A stretch of DNA of 64,000 nucleotides from the NCBI RefSeq assembly GCF_900109355.1, contig NZ_FOBF01000008.1, positions 248,001-312,000 on the forward strand. The letters run 5' to 3'. Every line of letters begins with the position of its first letter. Position 1 is the stretch's first letter. Below are positions 24,904-32,646 of the stretch, one piece after another. Both the position numbers and the translations under genes were made by a program. The notes below the pieces were generated by a model. The model searched no databases, was not told the origin of the DNA, and saw only the letters and a list, made by a program, of their open reading frames with translations. This DNA comes from Nonomuraea pusilla. GTDB lineage: Bacteria; Actinomycetota; Actinomycetes; Streptosporangiales; Streptosporangiaceae.

Positions 24904-25788
24904 ATGCGAGTTCCGCCCCACATTCTCGTGGTCAACGGCATCAAGGTCCGTAAGCCGGTCTTCCTGCTCGGCGCGCCCCACTCCGGCGCGGACCTCGTCG
25001 CCCGCGCCCTGAAACGCTCGCCCGGCTTCCACGTCACGATGGGCCGCCCCGGCGTCGCCCACGTCGTGTACGCCTTCGCCCGCAAGCCGTCGATCGGCCG
25101 CACGTCCGGAGCCGTGCGCGTGCTGCGCGACGCGCTCGCCGAGGCGTGGCAGGTGCTGCCAGGCGCGTGCGGGACGTGCGCCGAGCCGTGCAGGGAGGCG
25201 GGCGGCGTCACCGGCGCCGGCCCCTGCGTGGCCGCCGAGGAGGTGACCCGGTTCGGCGACGGCGGCCCCGACCTGCTCTACAGCGCCCACGTCCTGCTCG
25301 GGGCGTTCCCCGACGCCCGTTTCGTCCAGCTCATCCGCGACGGCAGGGACGTCGTGGCCGACATGCTGGACGACCCCGCCTGCCTGGCCTGGTTCAAGCC
25401 CGCCATGCTGTCGGAGCGCACCGAGTTCCCCAACGCGTTCCTCGGCGTCAACCGTGACGAGCACCTGGAACGGTGGAAGACCATGCCGGCGGCGGGCAAG
25501 AGCGCGCTGCGCTGGCGCAGCGCCGTGCGCATCAGCGCCGAGCTGCGCAGGGAACTGCCCCCGGCGCAGCTGCTGACCCTCCGCTACGAGGACCTCGCGC
25601 TCGACCCGGCCGGGCAGGTCGCCGCGCTGACCGAGTTCCTGGGGACGCGGGTGTCGAAGGTGGCGCTGCTGTCGGCCCGCCTGCCCGCCGTCGGCGGGTG
25701 GCGCACCCGGCTGCGGCCCGCCGACCTGTCGCTGGTGGAGAAGGTCGCCAGGCAGGAGCTCACGCGGCTGGGCTATCTGACGAGCTGA
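24904..25788 (+). CDS. Sulfotransferase family protein with cysteine-rich insert
   Basis: 294 residues from ATG 24904. The PAPS-binding motifs are visible: the 5'-phosphosulfate loop FLLGAPHSGADLVARAL (about residues 20-36) and the 3'-phosphate motif RFVQLIRDGRDVVADML (about 140-156). Motif RYEDLALDP also fits the family. Between them lies a cysteine-rich segment with four cysteines (GACGTCAEPCREAGG then GAGPCV) that is not part of the core fold. It probably transfers sulfate from PAPS to an unknown acceptor. It is convergent with the following ABC transporter gene and overlaps it by 29 bp. Confidence 0.8.
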   Translation: MRVPPHILVVNGIKVRKPVFLLGAPHSGADLVARALKRSPGFHVTMGRPGVAHVVYAFARKPSIGRTSGAVRVLRDALAEAWQVLPGACGTCAEPCREAGGVTGAGPCVAAEEVTRFGDGGPDLLYSAHVLLGAFPDARFVQLIRDGRDVVADMLDDPACLAWFKPAMLSERTEFPNAFLGVNRDEHLERWKTMPAAGKSALRWRSAVRISAELRRELPPAQLLTLRYEDLALDPAGQVAALTEFLGTRVSKVALLSARLPAVGGWRTRLRPADLSLVEKVARQELTRLGYLTS

Positions 25789-27646
25789 ACTGGGTGCGGT
25801 ACAGCTCGGCGTACAGGCCGCTGCGCCCCAGCAGCTCCTCGTGCCTGCCGCGCTCGGCGATGCGGCCCTGGTGGACGACGAGGATCTCGTCGGCCTCCCT
25901 GATCGTGGAGAGGCGGTGCGCGATCACCAGCGACGTACGTCCGGCCAGCGCGGTCTTCAGCGCCCGCTGCACCGCCGCCTCCGACTCGGAGTCGAGGTGG
26001 GCCGTGGCCTCGTCGAGCACCACCACGCGCGGCGCCTTCAGCAGCAGCCTCGCCAGGGCGAGGCGCTGCTTCTCGCCGCCCGACAGGCGGTAGCCGCGGT
26101 CGCCCACGACCGTGTCGAGCCCCTCGGGCAGGCCCTTCACCAGGTCGCCTATCTGCGCGGCCCTGAGAGCCTCCCAGATCTCCTCGTCGGTGGCGTCCGG
26201 CCTGGCGTACCGGAGGTTGGCCGCGATCGTGTCGTGGAAGAGATGAGGGTCCTGCATGACCACGCCCACGGTCTCGCGCAGCGAGTCGAGCGTGGCGTCG
26301 CGGACGTCCAGCCCGTTGATCCGCACCGCGCCCTCGTTGACGTCGTACAGACGGCTCACCAGGGACGTGATGGTGGTCTTGCCCGCGCCCGAGTGGCCGA
26401 CCAGGGCGACGAGCCGCCCCGGACGCGCCGTGAACGACACGCCCTCCAGCACCGGGTGCGACGGCGCGGAGTCCTGCCTGGCCACCGACTCCAGCGACGC
26501 CAGCGAGACGTCCTCGGCCGCCGGGTAGCGGAAGTGGACGTCGTCGAACTCGATCGTGACCGGGCCGTCCGGCACCGGCACCGCGCCGGGCCGCTGCGCG
26601 ACCATCGGCTTGAGGTCGAGGATCTCGAAGACCCGGTCGAAGCTGACCAGCGCCGTCATCACGTCAACGTGGACGTTCGACAGGGACGTCAGCGGACCGT
26701 ACAGGCGCATGAGGAGCGCGGCCAGCGCGACCAGCGTGCCCAGCTCGAAGAAGCCGCGCACGGCCAGCACGCCGCCGATGCCGTAGACGAGGGCCGTGGC
26801 CAGCGCGGCGACCAGGCCGAGCGCGACGCGGAACACGGTGCCGTACATGCCGACCCGCACGCCGACGTCACGGACGCGGGCGGCCCGGCCGCCGAACACG
26901 GCGGCGTCGTCCTCGGGGCGGCCGTAGAGCTTGGCCACCATGGCGCCCGCCACGTTGAAGCGCTCGGTGGTGACCGAGCTCATCTCGGCGTCGAGCTGCA
27001 TCTGCTCGCGGGTGAGCGCCGACATCCTGCGCCCCACCCACTTGGCGGGCACGACGAAGATCGGCAGCAGCACCAGCGCGACCAGCGTGACCTGCCACGA
27101 CAGCGCCAGCATCGCCCCGAGCACCAGCACCAGGCTGACGACGTTGGAGACGACGGACGACAGCGTGCTCGTCAGCGCCCGCTGGGCGCCGATGACGTCG
27201 CTGTTGAGCCTGCTGACCAGCGCGCCGGTCTGCGCCCGCATGAAGAACGCGACGGGCATGCGCTGGACGTGGTCGAACACCTCGGTGCGCAGGTCGTAGA
27301 TGAGGCCCTCGCCGATGCGGGCGGAGAACCACCGCTGCACCAGCGTCAGCCCGGCGTCGACGAGCGCGAGCGCGGCGATCGCCACGGCCAGGCCCACGAC
27401 GACGTCCGCGCGCCGCTGCATGATGCCGTCGTCGATGACCGACTTCATCAGCAGCGGGTTGGCGACGACGATCACCGCGCCGGCCACCACGAGCAGCAGG
27501 AACGCCAGCATCTGCCGCGTGTACGGCCTGGCGTAGCGCACGATGCGCCGCACCGTGCCCGGCGTCAGCCGCTGCTGCATCACCGAGCCGTCGCGTCGCA
27601 GCGAGGCCCACACATGGGGGCCGAAGCCCCCTCCCATCATCGCCAT
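25760..27646 (-). CDS. ABC-type multidrug exporter half-transporter (permease plus ATPase)
   Basis: 628 residues. The N-terminal membrane domain (about residues 35-330) holds six helices and the coupling region. The nucleotide-binding domain (about 370-620) has Walker A GHSGAGKTT, signature LSGGEKQR, Walker B VVVLDEATAHLDSES and the H-loop VIAHRLST. The family exports drugs, lipids or peptides as dimers. It is a single-gene unit with no partner half-transporter next to it, so it may be a homodimer. The 3' end overlaps the convergent sulfotransferase gene by 29 bp. The N-terminus is MAMMGGGFGPHVWASL, a stretch common in actinobacterial members. Confidence 0.92.
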   Translation of the reverse strand: MAMMGGGFGPHVWASLRRDGSVMQQRLTPGTVRRIVRYARPYTRQMLAFLLLVVAGAVIVVANPLLMKSVIDDGIMQRRADVVVGLAVAIAALALVDAGLTLVQRWFSARIGEGLIYDLRTEVFDHVQRMPVAFFMRAQTGALVSRLNSDVIGAQRALTSTLSSVVSNVVSLVLVLGAMLALSWQVTLVALVLLPIFVVPAKWVGRRMSALTREQMQLDAEMSSVTTERFNVAGAMVAKLYGRPEDDAAVFGGRAARVRDVGVRVGMYGTVFRVALGLVAALATALVYGIGGVLAVRGFFELGTLVALAALLMRLYGPLTSLSNVHVDVMTALVSFDRVFEILDLKPMVAQRPGAVPVPDGPVTIEFDDVHFRYPAAEDVSLASLESVARQDSAPSHPVLEGVSFTARPGRLVALVGHSGAGKTTITSLVSRLYDVNEGAVRINGLDVRDATLDSLRETVGVVMQDPHLFHDTIAANLRYARPDATDEEIWEALRAAQIGDLVKGLPEGLDTVVGDRGYRLSGGEKQRLALARLLLKAPRVVVLDEATAHLDSESEAAVQRALKTALAGRTSLVIAHRLSTIREADEILVVHQGRIAERGRHEELLGRSGLYAELYRTQFSSSDSPAA

Positions 27647-27786
27647 ACGGGGAGTCCCTCCACCGGGGTCAGCGTCGGGCGGGCGCCGCGGGATTCCCGC
27701 GTCAGCTCATCGCGAAACCCGCCGCCCCGCCCGAGCCCGGCGCGGGCGCCCTGAAGGGACGTCGGGGCATGCCCGTGCCGCGCCGG

Positions 27787-27894
27787 CGGCACCCGCTCAG
27801 CCGAACAACACACGAACGGTCGCGGCACCCGCTCAGCCGAACAACACACGAACGGTCGCGGCGCCCGCTCAGCCGAACAGCGCACGGACGCGGG
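27787..27894. repeat. 36-bp tandem repeat, 3 copies, spanning the enoyl-CoA hydratase stop codon
   Basis: Copies at 27787-27822 and 27823-27858 are identical; the third, 27859-27894, is diverged and includes the last codons (RALFG) and the TGA stop of the upstream gene on the minus strand. The two outer copies therefore repeat the coding 3' end, stop included, downstream of the gene. Confidence 0.93.
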
Positions 27895-28690
27895 CGGCCT
27901 GCTCGGCCCGCTCGGCCGCGCACTGCTCCTCCAGAGTGCGCCCCCGCGCACCCTGCAGCAGACGCTTGGTGGCGACGGCGGCGTCCCTGTTGGTGGACAG
28001 CAGCTCGGCCGCCTTCTCCGCCACGGCCGCGGCGAGATCGTCGCGGGCGACCACGCGTTCGGCCAGGCCGATGCGCAGGGCCTCGTCGGCGTGGACGACC
28101 CTGGCGGTCAGGCAGATGTCGATCGCCTTGGCCGGGCCGACCAGCTCGACCAGCGGCTTGGTGCCCGTCAGGTCGGGGACCAGGCCCAGGGCGGGCTCCT
28201 TCATGCAGAACTTCACGTCATCGGCGACGACGCGCAGGTCGCAGGCGAGCGCGAGCTGGAAGCCCGCGCCGATCGCGTGCCCCTGCACGGCGGCGATGGA
28301 AACGATCTCCGGGCGGCGCAGCCACAGGAAGGCCTGCTGCGCCTGGTCGACAAGCTGGTCGAAGGAGGTGTCGTCGGCCTTGGCGGCCGAGGCGAACGAG
28401 CCCTGTCCGGGCACTCCCTCGGGTGTGAACATCCGCAGGTCGATGCCTGCCGAGAAGGACGGTCCCTCACCTTTCACGACGACGACGCGCACCCGCTCCG
28501 GCAGGCTCTCGCCGATGCGGGCCAGGGCTGACCAGGTCGCGAACGTCTGGGCGTTGCGCTTGTCAGGCCGGTCCAGCGTGATCGTCGCTATCTCACCGTC
28601 CACCTCGAATCGGATCCCGACCTCCGCCAGTTCGGCGGCGGAGACGTTCTCCGCGTACCCCCCGCGCTGCTGCTCCTGTGCTTCCGCCAT
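27869..28690 (-). CDS. Enoyl-CoA hydratase/isomerase family protein
   Basis: 273 residues from ATG 28690, with GGGAG upstream. The crotonase motifs are DKRNAQTF, GPSFSAGIDLRMF and QGHAIGAGFQLALACDLR; the oxyanion-hole glycines are present. Compared with classic hydratases the second active-site position, in MKEPALGLVPDL, has Glu retained but the next position changed, so isomerase or other crotonase chemistry is possible. The gene is monocistronic and separate from the paa cluster. Its 3' end has been multiplied as a 36-bp tandem repeat. Confidence 0.85.
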   Translation of the reverse strand: MAEAQEQQRGGYAENVSAAELAEVGIRFEVDGEIATITLDRPDKRNAQTFATWSALARIGESLPERVRVVVVKGEGPSFSAGIDLRMFTPEGVPGQGSFASAAKADDTSFDQLVDQAQQAFLWLRRPEIVSIAAVQGHAIGAGFQLALACDLRVVADDVKFCMKEPALGLVPDLTGTKPLVELVGPAKAIDICLTARVVHADEALRIGLAERVVARDDLAAAVAEKAAELLSTNRDAAVATKRLLQGARGRTLEEQCAAERAEQAARVRALFG

Positions 28691-28865
28691 CGCCTGCTCC
28701 CTGCTGTCAAGGCCGTGCCGCGAACGGCCGCGCACGGGGTGCGCGCCACGCTGACCGTCGCGCCCGAGCCTACAGAATGTCATTCTGGGAATGGCATCCC
28801 GTGCCCGGGCGCGACGTCGGCTGACTAGGGACGAGCGGCTGCGGTCGCACGTTCCGAGGCGGCCG

Positions 28866-29081
28866 TCAGCGCTTGGACTTGCCTCGGGTGGCCCCTCCGC
28901 GCCCGCGCAGAGTCACGCCGGACTCGCTCAGGATGCGGTGGATGAACCCGTAGGAGCGACCGGTGGAAGCGGCGAGGGCGCGGATGCTCTCACCCGCGGC
29001 GTAGCGCTTCTTCAGATCGCCGGCCAGCTTCTCCCGGTCGGCCCCGGTCACCCGGGTGCCCTTCTTCAGTGTCTCGGCCAC
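28866..29081 (-). CDS. Small helix-turn-helix protein
   Basis: 71 residues. The helix-turn-helix spans about residues 22-55: KRYAAGESIRALAASTGRSY then GFIHRILSESGVTLRGRG. The C-terminus is basic (ATRGKSKR). This is a very conserved actinobacterial small HTH protein; the function is not established to my knowledge. It probably binds DNA as a dimer. It lies between the ABC-F gene and the enoyl-CoA hydratase gene, with its own 110-bp upstream region, so it is likely to be a separate transcription unit. Confidence 0.8.
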   Translation of the reverse strand: MAETLKKGTRVTGADREKLAGDLKKRYAAGESIRALAASTGRSYGFIHRILSESGVTLRGRGGATRGKSKR

Positions 29082-29194
29082 GAGTACCTCCTGTAGTGCC
29101 GGACTTCCGCAGCGTTACTCCGCCATGATCAGTCATTTCAGCGGGATCGGCTACCTACTCCACGGGAAAAGATCCGTACCCACTCAAATTCAGA

Positions 29195-30793
29195 TCAGGC
29201 AAGTGCCACAAGATCGGAAAATTCGTCGCTCCACGCGTCTTCAGTTCCGTCAGGCAGCAAGATCACCCTATCCGGTGAAAGGGCGTCAACGGCACCCTCG
29301 TCATGTGTGACCAGGACGATTGCTCCTGAATACGATCTCAGAGCGTTCAGCACCTGCTCCCGGCTGACCGGGTCGAGGTTGTTCGTGGGCTCGTCGAGCA
29401 GGAGGACATTGGCGCTCGACAGCACCAGCATCGCCAGCGCCAGACGCGTTTTCTCCCCGCCCGACAGGACCCTGGCGGGCTTGTCGACGTCGTCGCCGGT
29501 GAACAGGAACGAGCCGAGCACCTTGCGCAACTCGGTGTCGGTGAAGCCGCCGCCGGCCGACTGCATGTTCTCCAGAAGCGTACGATCGCCGTCGAGCGTC
29601 TCGTGCTCCTGGGCGTAGTAGCCGATCTTCAGGCCGTGCCCGGGGCGTACGGCGCCGGTGTCGGGCTGCTCGATGCCGCCGAGCAACCGCAACAGCGTCG
29701 TCTTGCCCGCGCCGTTGAGCCCGAGGATCACGACCCTGTGACCTCGGTCGATGGCCACGCTGACGTCGGTGAAGACCTCCAGCGAGCCGTACGACTTCGA
29801 CAGGCCCTCGGCCGTGAGCGGCGTGCGGCCGCACGGCTGCGGCTCGGGGAAGCGGAGCCTGGCCACCTTGTCGCTCACGCGCTCCTCCTCGGTGCCCGCG
29901 AGGAGGCGGTGCGCGCGGCGCATCATGTCCTGCGCAGCCTTGGCCTTGGTGGCCTTGGCGCGCATCTTGTCGGCCTGGGCGAGCAGCGCGCCCGCCTGCT
30001 TCTCGGCGTTGGCGCGCTCGCGCTTCCTGCGCTTCTCGTCGGTCTCCCGCTGCTCCAGGTACGCCTTCCAGCCGACGTTGTAGTGGTCGATCACCGACCG
30101 GTTGGCGTCGAGGTGCAGGACCTTGTTGACCGTCGCTTCAAGAAGGCCCACGTCGTGGCTGATGATCACCAAGCCACCTTGATGAGATCGCAAAAATTCA
30201 CGAAGCCAGCCGATTGAGTCCGCATCTAGGTGGTTTGTCGGCTCGTCGAGTAGGAGAGTTTCGGCTCCGCTGAAAAGAATTCTCGCCAATTCGACCCTGC
30301 GCCGCTGCCCGCCGGAAAGAGTTTCCAGCGGCTGGCCGAGCACCCGGTCGGGCAGGCCGAGGCTGGAGGCGATCGACGCGGCCTCCGACTCCGCCGCGTA
30401 CCCGCCGAGCACGTGCATCTGGTCCTCGAGCCTGCCGTACTGCCTGACCGCCTTCTCGCGGGTGCGCTCGTCGGCCGAGGACATGCCGATCTCGGCCTCG
30501 CGCAGCTTGCGCAGCACCTCGTCGAGGCCGCGGGCGGACAGGATGCGGTCGCGGGCCAGCACCTGCAGGTCGCCGGTGCGGGGGTCCTGCGGCAGGTAGC
30601 CGATGCTGCCGCTCGTCGTGACCGCTCCCGCGGCGGGCAGGGCCTCGCCCGCCAGCACCTTGGTGAGCGTGGTCTTGCCGGCGCCGTTGCGGCCGACCAG
30701 ACCGATCTTGTCGCCCGGGTTGACCCGGAACGAGGCCTTCTCGATGAGCAGCCGCGCGCCCGCGCGCAGTTCGATGTCACTCGCAATGATCAT
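29195..30793 (-). CDS. ABC-F family ATPase (ribosome-associated)
   Basis: 532 residues from ATG 30793 (MIIASDIELRAGARLL). Two nucleotide-binding domains without membrane segments define the ABC-F class. Domain 1 has GRNGAGKTT, LSGGQRRR and LLLDEPTNHLD. Domain 2 has GLNGAGKTT, LSGGEKTR and LLLDEPTNNLD. The interdomain linker is long and basic (about residues 230-310, KRRKRERANAEKQAG), as needed to reach the ribosomal E site. Members modulate translation or protect the ribosome from antibiotics; which applies here is unknown. Two segments of the gene (30170-30310 and 29195-29340 approximately) use codons ending in A/T far more than the rest. Confidence 0.92.
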   Translation of the reverse strand: MIIASDIELRAGARLLIEKASFRVNPGDKIGLVGRNGAGKTTLTKVLAGEALPAAGAVTTSGSIGYLPQDPRTGDLQVLARDRILSARGLDEVLRKLREAEIGMSSADERTREKAVRQYGRLEDQMHVLGGYAAESEAASIASSLGLPDRVLGQPLETLSGGQRRRVELARILFSGAETLLLDEPTNHLDADSIGWLREFLRSHQGGLVIISHDVGLLEATVNKVLHLDANRSVIDHYNVGWKAYLEQRETDEKRRKRERANAEKQAGALLAQADKMRAKATKAKAAQDMMRRAHRLLAGTEEERVSDKVARLRFPEPQPCGRTPLTAEGLSKSYGSLEVFTDVSVAIDRGHRVVILGLNGAGKTTLLRLLGGIEQPDTGAVRPGHGLKIGYYAQEHETLDGDRTLLENMQSAGGGFTDTELRKVLGSFLFTGDDVDKPARVLSGGEKTRLALAMLVLSSANVLLLDEPTNNLDPVSREQVLNALRSYSGAIVLVTHDEGAVDALSPDRVILLPDGTEDAWSDEFSDLVALA

Positions 30794-30970
30794 GGTGAAA
30801 GGGACACTCCCGGCTAGGAATGGAGTCGGAGGGAGGGGGGACGGCAGGCCGCGCCGGGTCAATCGGGAGTGCGCATACCGATCAGTCTACGGTGGCCACC
30901 GGAACGGTCACCCCAGGTTGACCTGGCTGCGGCCACCACGGCCGTCAGGGCCGCCCCGCTCCGCCTCCGC

Positions 30971-31135
30971 CCGCCCCGCCTACCCGCACCCACCTTCCAC
31001 CCGCCCCGCCTCCCCACACCCACCTTCCACCCGCCCCGCCTCCCCGCCGTCACCTTGCGCCCGCGCGGCCTCCCCGCGCCCCCTCTCCCCGCCGTCACCT
31101 TCCACCCGCGCCGCCTCCCCGCGCCCCGCCTCGGA
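30971..31135. repeat. Degenerate 30-bp tandem repeat upstream of NmrA remnant
   Basis: Units start at about 30971, 31001, 31031, 31061 (a longer 45-bp unit) and 31106; each begins CGCCCCGCCT or a close variant and contains CACCTTCCACC. In the plus-strand frame it would encode decapeptides like PPRLPAPTFH. It takes the place where the N-terminal Rossmann motif of the NmrA gene should be. Confidence 0.85.
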
Positions 31136-31760
31136 CCGGTCGGCTTCCGCGCGCCGGAGATCCGCGTCTCGCAGATCGTCGCCGTGTCGGTGCTCGGCGC
31201 CGCGCCGGGCGCGCCCCTGGCCGGGCACCTGCACGGCCTCGTGGACGGCCACCTGCCGGCGTCCGGGGTGCCGTACGCGATCCTGCAGCCCACGGGCTTC
31301 ATGCAGAACCTGCTCAGGGACCTGCGGGGCGACCGCTTCCACGGCTCCTGGGGCGAGAGCCGCGCGAACCACATCGACGCCGCCGACATCGCCGCCGTCG
31401 CGGCCGCCCTGCTGACCGCCCCCGTCGGGCCGTCGGCCGACCACGTCCTCACCGGGCCCGGGTCGCCCACCGCGCGCGAGATCGCCGCCGCGATGAGCGC
31501 CGTGGCCGGACGCCCGATCACGTACGTGGACCTGCCGGTGCCCGAGATGGCCGCGCGCCCGGCCGGGGAGGGCGTCCCCGAGCCGTGGGCGACGGAGCCG
31601 GCCGCCACGCAGGCGTCGATGGGCCCGGGGTGGGCCCGGGGTGGGCCCGGGGTGGGCGCGGGTCACCTCGGCCGTACGGGACCTGACCGGCCGCCCGCCG
31701 AGGACGCTCGCCCAGTTCCTCACCGCCCACGCCGCCGCGCTCACCGCCCGACGGGAGGGA
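31136..31760 (+). pseudogene. NmrA-like NAD(P)-binding protein remnant, N-terminus lost and frameshifted
   Basis: The plus-strand frame from 31136 encodes recognisable NmrA-family sequence: RVSQIVAVSVLGAAPG, then GVPYAILQPTGFMQNLL and DAADIAAVAAALL, then a substrate-side segment ITYVDLPVPEMAARP. The first about 75-90 residues with the GxxGxxG motif are absent and replaced by tandem repeats. At 31621-31663 an 11-bp repeat has expanded by two units (22 bp), shifting the frame by +1. The family's C-terminal pattern VTSAVRDLTGRPPRTLAQF then continues in the other frame. No working product is likely. The gene sits between the ABC-F gene and acVLRF1. Confidence 0.82.
31621..31663. repeat. 11-bp tandem repeat (GGGCCCGGGGT) causing a frameshift
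   Basis: Three exact copies at 31621-31631, 31632-31642 and 31643-31653 plus a 10-bp variant at 31654-31663. Removing two copies restores an NmrA-like reading frame (MGPGWARVTSAVRDLTG), so this looks like replication slippage in a decaying gene. Confidence 0.88.
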
Positions 31761-31880
31761 CCGGCCCCTCGCCAGGCGCCCGCTCATGGCGCGGCAGGAG
31801 GGCCGAGCCCCCTCCCAGGCGCGCGCTCACGACGAGACGGGACGGGACGTCCTCTCCCGGGCGCGCGCTCACGGCGAGGC
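31741..31880. repeat. 42-43-bp degenerate tandem repeat at the acVLRF1 stop codon
   Basis: The element GCTCAC or GCTCAT recurs with TCA at 31741, 31784, 31827 and 31869, i.e. every 42-43 bp, within similar GC-rich context (GGCGCGCGCTCAC). The last TCA is the acVLRF1 stop (TGA on the minus strand), so the repeat extends the gene's 3' end downstream. Confidence 0.7.
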
Positions 31881-32531
31881 GGGAGCGTCGACCACCCTGA
31901 TCTGTACGGCGCGGAACTCGTCGGGGGCGCCCCGCAGCACCGCGAGCTTCGGGTCGGGCACCACGAGGAACGGCCCCGACTCCAGCGCCAGCAGCGGGGC
32001 GAGCCGCCGGTCGGCGCGCAGGGCGTCCACGGCCCTGCGGTCGCCGCCCAGCACCACCGCGTCCAGCTCGGCGAGGTGCGGGGACAGGACGCGCAGCGCG
32101 ACGTCCGCCGCGCTCTCCACGGCCTGGGCCGCCTGGTTGCGCCTGCGCCTGGCGAAGCGCTGCTGCGACCAGCCGCCCGCGGCGGTGCGGCCCTGCACGA
32201 GCCTGGAGCCCACCTTGGAGGCCACCAGTGCGCGGCCGTGGAAGACGCCCGCCGCGTACCCGCCGAGCCTGACCAGGACGACCCCCACCCGCCGGTCGGC
32301 CGTCGCGTGCGTGACGAGCCGGGTGACGTGCGGCGGCCCCGGCGTCATGGGCGGGAAGGGGACGTGCAGTTCGGCGAGCGCGCCGTCGGCGGCCGTCAGC
32401 CGCACGACGTGCCCGTCGCCCGCCGCCTCGAACGGGCCGTGCCGGTCGGCGAACCCGTCGATCCAGGGGTGCAGGCGCTCCGGCGGCACGCCGACCCACC
32501 GGCCGCCGCCCTTCGCCGGTCGAGCGCTCAT
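31869..32531 (-). CDS. acVLRF1-type peptidyl-tRNA hydrolase / ribosome rescue factor
   Basis: 220 residues. The sequence matches the actinobacterial Vms1-like release factor group: eRF1-type catalytic fold with the GxxQ-like loop in AAGGWSQQRFARRRRNQ (about residues 119-135), where glutamine coordinates hydrolysis of peptidyl-tRNA. The following VVLGGDRRAVDALRADRRL segment is also conserved in the family. It would release stalled nascent chains from 50S subunits. No membrane segment or signal is present. ATG 32531 is the start. Its 3' end abuts a repeat array. Confidence 0.85.
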   Translation of the reverse strand: MSARPAKGGGRWVGVPPERLHPWIDGFADRHGPFEAAGDGHVVRLTAADGALAELHVPFPPMTPGPPHVTRLVTHATADRRVGVVLVRLGGYAAGVFHGRALVASKVGSRLVQGRTAAGGWSQQRFARRRRNQAAQAVESAADVALRVLSPHLAELDAVVLGGDRRAVDALRADRRLAPLLALESGPFLVVPDPKLAVLRGAPDEFRAVQIRVVDAPASP

Positions 32532-32646
32532 GACGGAAGGCTAACCGAACGGCATTCCCCTCACAGCAGGTGGGGAACTTAAGGGTAAATGTCGGTGAAC
32601 TTCGTTTCGGGGGGCTTCTGCCAGGGGCGACGGGCTCGGATCATCT
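32532..32646. promoter_or_regulatory. Divergent promoter region between acVLRF1 and EAL-CBS genes
   Basis: 115 bp serve both directions. GGATCATCT at 32638-32646 could hold a -10 box close to GTG 32647. No clear palindrome was found. Confidence 0.35.

Noticed and set aside
27787..27894. 36-bp repeats considered as a small CRISPR array
   Set aside because: The copies are directly contiguous with no spacers, there are no cas genes, and one copy is the coding 3' end of a gene.
30859..31608. Minus-strand open frame with Gly/Glu/Arg-rich repeats opposite the NmrA remnant
   Set aside because: The repeat peptide comes from the 30-bp DNA repeats, and the NmrA signal is on the plus strand.
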